The notes below the pieces were generated by a model, which saw nothing but the letters and a program-made list of their open reading frames with translations, searched no databases and was not told the DNA's origin. DNA of 64,000 bases from an uncultured Clostridia bacterium (lineage in GTDB: Bacteria; Bacillota; Clostridia; UBA1381). Shown here one piece after another: positions 56,959 to 64,000 of this stretch. The position numbers were made by a program, and so were the translations under genes. The DNA lies in contig CANPXG010000005.1 in the NCBI GenBank assembly GCA_947585795.1, positions 1-64,000 of the forward strand. Reading direction: 5' to 3'. Each line of letters opens with the position of its first letter. The stretch's first letter is position 1.

Positions 56959-58635
56959 TTATACCGCTATCATACGGTTCAATTCCTGCATTGTTTTTAT
57001 CTTAACTCCACACCATTCCGGCGCGTTTGCCCGTACTATCGCCGTTGCAAACGGGGGAGGGACACTGTTGCCGCACCGTGCTATCTGTTTTGTCTTTGGG
57101 TATGGCTTGCCGTTGCAATCGGTTTCAATCTCGTAATCGGAAGGAAAGCCCTGTGCGTTGTATAGTTCTCTCGGTGTGAGCATCCTCATCCCTATATCGA
57201 CTATTCTATATTTCTCATTTTGTACCGTAACAAGTCCGAAACGGTCTTTTGTCGTTATTGTATCTAACGGCTCATCGACGCTCCTGACTGTCCCTGTACG
57301 GTTATACTTAACCAAGAACGCTTGTACTTCTGCAAAATGCCCTCCACCACACGTAATTGTGTTTATCGGCGTATCTACTTTTTGCCCGATACAATGGTTA
57401 TTCATCTGCATTATATGTACCGATACAACAGCATTGTGGTCTATCGCTGTTACGGTCGGCATAGGCTTTTCTATCGAGGCACCGGAACCGACATATCCAC
57501 CGCTGAAATACTTTGAAATGAACGCTGTGACAAGTCCGTATCTATTTGCCGTATCGACTGTCTGCAACGGCTGATTTAATACCTGTCCGCGTGTTTCACG
57601 TTCCGATTGCTCACCGTGATACTGTATAAGCATAGGTGATACAAGATAATTCCTGTTGCCCGTAGTAATAGTCGGTAAAGGCGTATCTATGTCCGCGCCG
57701 ACGTTATTTGTGTTATTGCACATTATAGTCGGGGCAACGATACCTGCCCGATCCGTTTCTAAGAGGAACGGATCGGGGTTATCAACAACGAATTTCTGTA
57801 TGCCTTTTGCAATACGTTTCAGCGTATTCTCTGCTAACGGTTTCTTTCTCTCAAAGATAGAAGGGCAGGGGACAGACCAGTCAATACATTCTGCCGCTGT
57901 ATGCCACGGTTTCAGCCTACCTGTCTTTACTGCTTTACTGTTTGCATCACCATGTGTCGGCAGTGGGAACCGTATCGGCTGTCCGTCGTTACGAAACAGT
58001 ATAAACAACCGTTTCCGTATGGTAGGCGCACCGTAATCTGCGGCTGACAGCACTTTCCACTTGCACTCATAGCCATATGAGCGCATAATGGCTATAAACC
58101 GCTTAAAAGTCTGACCGGTTTTCCTTTTATCCGGTACGAGCTGTTGCTCGGCATACGGCACATACTCGCCCTTTTTAGCAATAGTGCCGTCAACCTTGTA
58201 TATGCATCCGTCTTTGGTTCGTCTTGCACATAGCGGTCCCCATGTCATGAACTCCGGTACGTTCTCCATTGAGATTATCCGTGGATGAACAGTCCCAGCC
58301 CATTTTGTAACTACCCACGCCAAGCTACGGATAGATTTTTTAACCGGCGTACCGCCCTTTGCACGGGAGAAATGCGTACAATCCGGTGAAAAGTGCGCCC
58401 AGCCTACATTACGTCCCTGTGTAGTTTCGTACGGATCTACCTCATATATGTTTTCATTGTAGTGCTTGGTATAAGGGTGGTTACGTTTATGCATAGCAAT
58501 CGCATCCGCGTCATGGTTAATACCTATATCGATAGGTCTGCCTATCGCCAGTTCAAAGCCCGTAGACCACCCGCCGCCACCACAAAAGCCGTCAACCGTG
58601 ATTTCGTCCAGTAAATTTACTTGCGCTTTGTTCAT
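56959..58635 (-). CDS. C5 cytosine DNA methyltransferase
   Basis: VDGFCGGGGWSTGFELAIG...HFSPDCTHFSRAKGG...ISMENVPEF...LTPRELYNAQGFPSDY...QIARCGNSVPPP. Confidence 0.93.
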   Translation of the reverse strand: MNKAQVNLLDEITVDGFCGGGGWSTGFELAIGRPIDIGINHDADAIAMHKRNHPYTKHYNENIYEVDPYETTQGRNVGWAHFSPDCTHFSRAKGGTPVKKSIRSLAWVVTKWAGTVHPRIISMENVPEFMTWGPLCARRTKDGCIYKVDGTIAKKGEYVPYAEQQLVPDKRKTGQTFKRFIAIMRSYGYECKWKVLSAADYGAPTIRKRLFILFRNDGQPIRFPLPTHGDANSKAVKTGRLKPWHTAAECIDWSVPCPSIFERKKPLAENTLKRIAKGIQKFVVDNPDPFLLETDRAGIVAPTIMCNNTNNVGADIDTPLPTITTGNRNYLVSPMLIQYHGEQSERETRGQVLNQPLQTVDTANRYGLVTAFISKYFSGGYVGSGASIEKPMPTVTAIDHNAVVSVHIMQMNNHCIGQKVDTPINTITCGGGHFAEVQAFLVKYNRTGTVRSVDEPLDTITTKDRFGLVTVQNEKYRIVDIGMRMLTPRELYNAQGFPSDYEIETDCNGKPYPKTKQIARCGNSVPPPFATAIVRANAPEWCGVKIKTMQELNRMIAV

Positions 58636-58641
58636 TCTTCG

Positions 58642-58944
58642 TTACCTCTGTTCGTTTAATTCTTCTATCATACGTTTGTAGCTCGCTATGCCTTTTTCCA
58701 TTTCTCCCATTTTTGTACAAATACGCTTGGCTACAATATACATAGCTTCGTCCTTAGCGTCCTCTATGTTATCGGATTTTAAAACTACCTTCTTAGGAAG
58801 ACGCAAATCGTACAGTGCGAGATCAAAAGTCAGCACATATTTGTTGTCCTCGTTAAAGTAGGGGACAGTTATATATGCGATTCTTTGACCTAAGTAAAGC
58901 AGGTTTGTCCTATGTCTTTTTGTTTTCCATTCCATACCAATCAC
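58642..58944 (-). CDS. Hypothetical protein
   Basis: 100-aa ORF between Dcm and DnaN. Confidence 0.6.
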   Translation of the reverse strand: MIGMEWKTKRHRTNLLYLGQRIAYITVPYFNEDNKYVLTFDLALYDLRLPKKVVLKSDNIEDAKDEAMYIVAKRICTKMGEMEKGIASYKRMIEELNEQR

Positions 58945-58959
58945 CTTCTTTCATAGTCC

Positions 58960-60072
58960 TTATCCGAACAAGCGCATGGGCATCATCATATAAACCGCGT
59001 CGTTTTCATGTACAAAGATGCCGCTTGTGGGTGTTCGCATCTCAATCTTTATATTTTCGCCCTCACAAGCATTGATAATATCGCCCAAGAACTTTGCATT
59101 GCCGCCTATACGCAGGTTTTTACCCGACACAGTAGCTCTGAGCTCGTCACGAACCGTACCGCGTCCGGCACTGCACGTTGTTTCAACCTTTTTGTCGTTT
59201 ATATTGAAAATGAATGGCGGCTTGTTAGCCGGGACAAACTCCGAATCGGAAATGAGTACGGCTCTGTTTATGACGCTTTGCATATACTGTTTCTCGACCT
59301 CAATCGTGGTTGTACTCTCCTCAGCGTTTATTATCGGCTTGTAGTTCAAGTACTCGCCATCCATCAAGCTGATAAACATCTCATACGTCGGGTATTTAAA
59401 GCTTACGGTGCGCTCATCTGTTGAGATCTGAACGTTACCCTCAAAAGCAGAGCGTAGATTGAAACATTTCAGCATTGAGGACACGGGAATTATCATATTA
59501 AACGGCTCGCCGGTATAGTCTATTTCTTTGACTACATACGCGATTCTGTGACTATCGCTCGATACGACGCGCAGTGTGTTTGTATCAATCTCAAACTTTA
59601 GCCCGCTGAACATACGATTTTTCGTTTCGTCCGTCGAAGCAAATGGTATTGTCTTGTTTAATATGGCACACAAAATATCGTTCGGGACGGTGACGGAATG
59701 AACATTATCCAATGCTGCTATAGCAGGGAACTCATCCGGGAGCTCACATACTATCTTCAATTTTGAATTTTGTGAAGATAGTTCTGCCGTTGTAGCATCG
59801 TCCTGCACAAAAGACACATCCCCTTCAGGCAATCGACGAATGATATTATCCAATATCTTAGCATCAACAACAGTGCTGCCTTCTTCTTCAACGGAGGCTT
59901 GTGCCGTAGCTTGTATTATGGTTGATACGCCATTACCTGTAACGGTAACTTTATCGTCAGCGGCTTCAATGAGAAGTCCTGCCAGTATCGGTACTTGCGG
60001 CTTAACAGATACAGCTTTCACAGCGGTTCTTACCGCTTGCACAAATGTTCGTTTATCTATCTTAAAACGCAT
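58960..60072 (-). CDS. dnaN: DNA polymerase III beta sliding clamp
   Basis: MRFKIDKRTFVQAVRTAVKAVSVKPQVPILAGLLIEA...VSSDSHRIAYV; C-terminal YMMMPMR. Confidence 0.93.
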   Translation of the reverse strand: MRFKIDKRTFVQAVRTAVKAVSVKPQVPILAGLLIEAADDKVTVTGNGVSTIIQATAQASVEEEGSTVVDAKILDNIIRRLPEGDVSFVQDDATTAELSSQNSKLKIVCELPDEFPAIAALDNVHSVTVPNDILCAILNKTIPFASTDETKNRMFSGLKFEIDTNTLRVVSSDSHRIAYVVKEIDYTGEPFNMIIPVSSMLKCFNLRSAFEGNVQISTDERTVSFKYPTYEMFISLMDGEYLNYKPIINAEESTTTIEVEKQYMQSVINRAVLISDSEFVPANKPPFIFNINDKKVETTCSAGRGTVRDELRATVSGKNLRIGGNAKFLGDIINACEGENIKIEMRTPTSGIFVHENDAVYMMMPMRLFG

Positions 60073-60091
60073 AATTCATTCCTCCTGTCTG

Positions 60092-60868
60092 TCAATCCCA
60101 CGGAAATTCACGCCGCATATTTTCCTCACCAACAATCGGAACAAGGCTATCCTTCATAAACACCGCCATGTGTGTAATGTCGGCTGCCTCGCAAATTTTG
60201 TCCACCCATTCTTTTTTAGGCGTTACCTTGCCTTTGCGGTTTCCCGTTTCCGCACCGACTATTACCCACTTGTCTCTGCCAAAGCTTCCAAGACTCACGT
60301 CCATATATTCCGTAAGAGGTTCTATGCTTGTAAATGTGTTATCCCGAAATCTGCCGGGGTATCTTTTTGCGCTCATACTGTCAAGTGTCGAGCCATACCA
60401 CATATTATCTCTCTGCGGCAGTTTCCCAGCCCGCGCCAAATCACCGTACCGATTTGGATTTTTCGTCAGAAATAAATACCTATGTTGCGGCGCACGTTCG
60501 CAAGCCGCAAATACTTCCTCTATCCAGCTATCCGGCACCCAATCGCCGAATAAATCCGCCATGCTGCAAACAAATATATTTCTCGGTTCTTTCCATTGTG
60601 CCGGCTCGTCGAGGCGGTAACTGTGAAATGTCGGCTCAAATCCATACGGATACGCGCAAATTCTCTCTTTCCCGTCCTTACATTCCATAATTATCGGCTT
60701 GCTCAAATAGTTAATGCCTTGTCGCACTCCTTCTATTGTCATATGTGGAAAATCAAACGGGCGAAATCTCTCCGTGATACGCCGCGCATAACAATATTCG
60801 CACCCGTGTTTACACCCCGTAACCGGGTTCCATGTGCTGTCGCACCATTCAATTTTCGTCTTTTTCAT
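60092..60868 (-). CDS. DUF5131 / phage Gp37-Gp68 family protein
   Basis: KTKIEWCDSTWNPVTGCKHGCEYCYARRITERFRPFDFP. Confidence 0.9.
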   Translation of the reverse strand: MKKTKIEWCDSTWNPVTGCKHGCEYCYARRITERFRPFDFPHMTIEGVRQGINYLSKPIIMECKDGKERICAYPYGFEPTFHSYRLDEPAQWKEPRNIFVCSMADLFGDWVPDSWIEEVFAACERAPQHRYLFLTKNPNRYGDLARAGKLPQRDNMWYGSTLDSMSAKRYPGRFRDNTFTSIEPLTEYMDVSLGSFGRDKWVIVGAETGNRKGKVTPKKEWVDKICEAADITHMAVFMKDSLVPIVGEENMRREFPWD

Positions 60869-61169
60869 GGATACCACCCCCAAATCTTTTTTTGGCTTCT
60901 TCCTCAAGTTTAGATATAATCTCATACAACTCATCATGTGCCAATTTTATTTCACCCGCTGAGTCCGAAAGTGCTAAAATATGCTCGGCACAAACCTTTA
61001 TAACTGTATATAAACCTTTTATTTTCATCCCGGCATATACGTTATATTGCGGCTCGTTGGCGTTGCGAGTTACTAACATATACTCACTGCCGTCTGCACT
61101 ATACGCCGCCGCAAGACGGTCTGTCATTTCCAAAAAAGTTTTTCCTTTATCATTCATGTTTCCTATCAC
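60849..61169 (-). CDS. Hypothetical protein
   Basis: First ORF of the minus cluster downstream of R2. Confidence 0.6.
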   Translation of the reverse strand: MIGNMNDKGKTFLEMTDRLAAAYSADGSEYMLVTRNANEPQYNVYAGMKIKGLYTVIKVCAEHILALSDSAGEIKLAHDELYEIISKLEEEAKKRFGGGIHEKDEN

Positions 61170-61273
61170 TCCTTTTAATCATTCACTTGTTGAAGCGGAC
61201 TATACCGGAAAGGAAGAAAATGTAGGCATCGGAGGTGACAAAAAAAGGAAAAAATCAATCAAAAACCCTTTTT

Positions 61274-61388
61274 TTAAATGCCTACTAAAGAAGCACAGTC
61301 CGCTTTAATAAATGAACCATTTTTCATGTCCCTATATACTACCTATCCTAAAAAATAAAAAAAGGTACTTTGGTTATAAAAATTTTTT
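61274..61388 (-). repeat. Leader repeat R2 upstream of minus-strand cluster
   Basis: 115 bp identical to 52833-52947. Confidence 0.92.
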
Positions 61389-61429
61389 AAAAATTTTTTG
61401 GTTGATGTATAAACCATAAATCTATATAA

Positions 61430-61628
61430 AAAACTGCTTGACAAGGCGTGTGGGTGTGGTATAATAAAGCTAAGATATATGAAGATTTTATCTATAAAAG
61501 AGGGAAAGTGTATACTTTTCCTCTTTTTTTGTTCCTAAGTTCAAGCAGTGATAGGTTAACTAAGTAAATCTGTCGCTGTTTTTTTATATATACACATACA
61601 AAAAAGTTTTTAATAAGGAGGAATATGT
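61430..61628 (+). promoter_or_regulatory. Leader module M12 (class B)
   Basis: TTGACA 61438-61443, TATAAT 61460-61465, ATGAAG, hairpin 1, hairpin 2; near-identical to M6. Confidence 0.9.
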
Positions 61629-62468
61629 ATGGTTAGCACAGCTATCACCAAAACAAACGGTAAAGGCAAAGTCATTGATTTTCGCGATAATTTAACGATT
61701 GCGAACATAGATGATTATGCAAATATGCACGGCACAGGCGGTAAAAATCATGCGCCGAACAGCACAATCACCTGTTGTATTTGTAATTATTCAAAGGGCA
61801 CAGGCGAGAACAGCGTTACAGTTCGTACCAACATCAATATAGATGCTGTATACGCACTGTTTACCGCTACACAGCGCATTATAACCGAAAACACGCTCAA
61901 AGCCGGTAACGAGTCTACAATATCGCAGTCAGGGCTTAATCAGCTGAAGCAGATATATAAACAGCTCGAAGCCGCATATAAGGCATCGCAAAGTACGCCC
62001 ATGACAAGCGATGCAATCAAAAAGATAGGTAACGCCTATCATAAAGCGTTAGGCGAAATAAAGACCGGCAACCGTGCAGGAGTAGCGGACTTCACCTATT
62101 CACAGGATAAGGTAGACGCGTACAAAAAGCAAAACGACGGAACGGCACCGGTGTCCAAGATAAGCATCGTACACTGTCCCATTCGCAAAGACGGACAGGT
62201 AAGCACATACCCGTGGTTCATCAAAATAACCAATGGATATGCGCCCGTTGTTACGCAGAATACCGGCGCAACCACTTACGACGCGAAAAAGATGCAGGTA
62301 AAAGCCGAGGAATATATCAATGTCAATGATAATGATATGTTCCGTATGATGCTTCGTGTTGTCAGATACATCGAAACGTGGGAGAACACGCGCTGTATAC
62401 CGCTATTGCAAAACGGACTGCAAAAACGCGCTGAGGAACGTCAAGCAGCGGCTAATAACCGTTCATAA
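61629..62468 (+). CDS. Hypothetical protein
   Basis: 279-aa ORF directly after M12. Confidence 0.6.
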   Translation: MVSTAITKTNGKGKVIDFRDNLTIANIDDYANMHGTGGKNHAPNSTITCCICNYSKGTGENSVTVRTNINIDAVYALFTATQRIITENTLKAGNESTISQSGLNQLKQIYKQLEAAYKASQSTPMTSDAIKKIGNAYHKALGEIKTGNRAGVADFTYSQDKVDAYKKQNDGTAPVSKISIVHCPIRKDGQVSTYPWFIKITNGYAPVVTQNTGATTYDAKKMQVKAEEYINVNDNDMFRMMLRVVRYIETWENTRCIPLLQNGLQKRAEERQAAANNRS

Positions 62469-62488
62469 TAAGAAAGGAGAAAGAATAT

Positions 62489-62626
62489 ATGAGAAAAACA
62501 CTCTACCCTAAACAGGTAAAAACATTGAAAAATGCTGCGCCGCTAAGGCTCATGGCGACAAAAAAGTATTTGCCGCACCGCAGAGTTTTGATGTGTAACA
62601 AAAAGGAGGTAAGAAGCAATGCCTAA
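62489..62626 (+). CDS. Small basic hypothetical protein (45 aa)
   Basis: RBS gaaaggagaaag; MRKTLYPKQVKTLKNAAPLRLMATKKYLPHRRVLMCNKKEVRSNA. Confidence 0.45.
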   Translation: MRKTLYPKQVKTLKNAAPLRLMATKKYLPHRRVLMCNKKEVRSNA

Positions 62627-63344
62627 TAAGAAGGAAAAAACAATGCCGGACTACAATGTTCGCCGGTGCGGATTCAATCCTGCCGATAAACTGATTGATA
62701 TCGAGGACATGGCTACGGGCAAGTCAAGCAAATACTTGCTCGTTCAGGATCGCGTTTTATGGTTCGTGGTATACTGCGACGAAAATCAGATTAAGGGCGT
62801 AATCGATGATTCTCAGATTGAGTATATCGAAGCACTGAATATGTTCAAAGCCACCTGTGTCATAACAATGGACGGTGAAGTAATCAGTAAGAGCAGCGGA
62901 AGCTGTGTATACACTCCCGGTGATATGGAAAAAGCCATCGAAACGGCGTGTACGTCTGCAAAAGGTCGTGCCTTGGCAAATGCGGGATTTGGTACGGCGA
63001 TGTGCTATCAGGACAGTCCCGAACCGATTCCGTGCGATGCAGGGGTAAAGCCCAAAACAGCACCGACACAGGACAATCCGCTTATCCCGAAGCAGGATAC
63101 GAACACAAATCCGCTTATGCCGCAGAACAATAATAAGGGAAACGCCGCAGAAACCAACAATATGCCTACAACGCTTGCCGAAGCACAGAGCGTTGTACTA
63201 AACATAAAAGGTGATTTTTACGGCAAAACGCTTGGTGAAGTGTTTGCGCTCGATCCAAACTATCTCGCATTCCTGAGAGATAAGTACAACGCATCGAAGC
63301 ATCCCGAATACAAGAAGGCGGCAGAAATAATACTTATGCAATAA
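62619..63344 (+). CDS. Possible single-strand annealing-type phage protein
   Basis: CVITMDGEVISKSSGSCVYTPGDMEKAIETACTSAKGRALANAGFG resembles annealase-type helix; tentative. Confidence 0.4.
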   Translation: MPNKKEKTMPDYNVRRCGFNPADKLIDIEDMATGKSSKYLLVQDRVLWFVVYCDENQIKGVIDDSQIEYIEALNMFKATCVITMDGEVISKSSGSCVYTPGDMEKAIETACTSAKGRALANAGFGTAMCYQDSPEPIPCDAGVKPKTAPTQDNPLIPKQDTNTNPLMPQNNNKGNAAETNNMPTTLAEAQSVVLNIKGDFYGKTLGEVFALDPNYLAFLRDKYNASKHPEYKKAAEIILMQ

Positions 63345-63356
63345 TATAGTTTTTAG

Positions 63357-63384
63357 CAGGGGAACGCGTATGCGTCCCCCTGCA
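63357..63384 (+). other. Intercistronic stem-loop just upstream of an RBS
   Basis: GCAGGGGaACGCgtatGCGTcCCCCTGC then attaaggag. Confidence 0.8.
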
Positions 63385-63401
63385 TTAAGGAGTGATTTAT
63401 A

Positions 63402-63785
63402 ATGACAAATGCACAGATAAATCTGAAACTGTTAAGTGCCGCCGTTGCCTATAAACAATGGCTAATGAACAGCAACGAGGAAAATCGCTGTGCCGTCTAT
63501 CATCGGATAGGGGACACTAAAAGATATTTCAAGATTGAGGTTGATTTATCGGTAGAGCCTGAAGATTTGCTCAAGCAGATACACGAGCTTTTTATTTTCT
63601 TCGATGTTTCCAAGGAAACGATGCCGTTTTTAGATAAGAACGGGCATGGCATTGACGGGTTCCCTCGCAGTATGAAGGAATGCTATGAGCTAATAGAAGG
63701 TGTAAGAGATGAAATAAATCATCTCCACCTGATAATGCACATGGTATATTACGCCGAATACTACAAGGTAAAGAAATCGGCTTAA
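63402..63785 (+). CDS. Hypothetical protein
   Basis: 127-aa ORF with RBS taaggag. Confidence 0.6.
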   Translation: MTNAQINLKLLSAAVAYKQWLMNSNEENRCAVYHRIGDTKRYFKIEVDLSVEPEDLLKQIHELFIFFDVSKETMPFLDKNGHGIDGFPRSMKECYELIEGVRDEINHLHLIMHMVYYAEYYKVKKSA

Positions 63786-63803
63786 TTTAAGGAGGATAAC
63801 ACT

Positions 63804-64000
63804 ATGAATATAGAAATTTTTGACAAGGAAGCTTTTATCGACTGGTATTGCAGCACTAACAATTTTTCTGATGAAAGTACAATTTCTGCCTTTTTATCAA
63901 AAATTATTGGTTATGGGCTGCAAAATAAAACCTATTCAAAAGACCAACTTGTTTATTTCATCCGGGACACAATTCCGTATATAAACGAACCGGCAGAAAT
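63804..64000 (+). CDS. Hypothetical protein (partial, runs off window)
   Basis: ATG after aaggaggataacact; open to the window end: MNIEIFDKEAFIDWYCSTNNFSDESTISAFL. Confidence 0.55.
   Translation, partial: MNIEIFDKEAFIDWYCSTNNFSDESTISAFLSKIIGYGLQNKTYSKDQLVYFIRDTIPYINEPAE

Noticed and set aside
1-64000. tRNA or rRNA genes
   Set aside because: No tRNA cloverleaf or rRNA segment was recognised by eye; a tRNAscan-SE run would be needed to exclude them.

Overview
This window is the left edge of a large integrated accessory element (huge-prophage, plasmid-like or ICE-like) in a Clostridia-type chromosome. Bases 1-~2820 look like conserved chromosome: FtsH C-terminal tail, DUF1858, M23 peptidase, MecA-like adaptor, YajC, TIGR04086 membrane protein. 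In many Clostridia the TIGR04086 gene is followed by scfA/scfB; here a short start 'ATG CAT ATA AAA' is followed at once by phased direct repeats (GTAGACA, TTAGGGTAA) and a long block of accessory genes. That block carries its own nucleic-acid toolkit (ParB, YqaJ-type exonuclease, RecD2-like helicase, Top3-like topoisomerase, SSB, NrdD, DnaN, two DNA methyltransferases, PAPS-reductase-family protein, YopX, ASCH, DUF5131) and many unknown small proteins. No capsid, terminase or integrase gene was recognised in the window. The most striking signal is non-coding. Twelve dispersed modules, eleven of them close relatives, each have TTGACA-N16-TATAAT, an initial-transcribed motif ATGAAG, a strong intrinsic terminator (AGAGGAAAAGT-GTAT-ACTTTTCCTCT-T7), a second terminator-like hairpin that varies in sequence but not in form, and then GTTTTTATTAAGGAGG and a gene cluster. 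This looks like an element-wide promoter/double-terminator leader regulon that should need antitermination or a structured-RNA switch. A second leader type (115-bp perfect repeats R1/R2) precedes the two main minus-strand clusters. Other leads: a solitary 32-bp type I-C-CRISPR-repeat-like unit followed by a terminator (possible RNA anti-CRISPR), an ADP-ribosylglycohydrolase/signal-peptidase fusion, a TnpB element with a probable omegaRNA, inverted YopX duplicates, and repeated intercistronic hairpins. All family calls are by eye from the translated ORFs; no searches were run.
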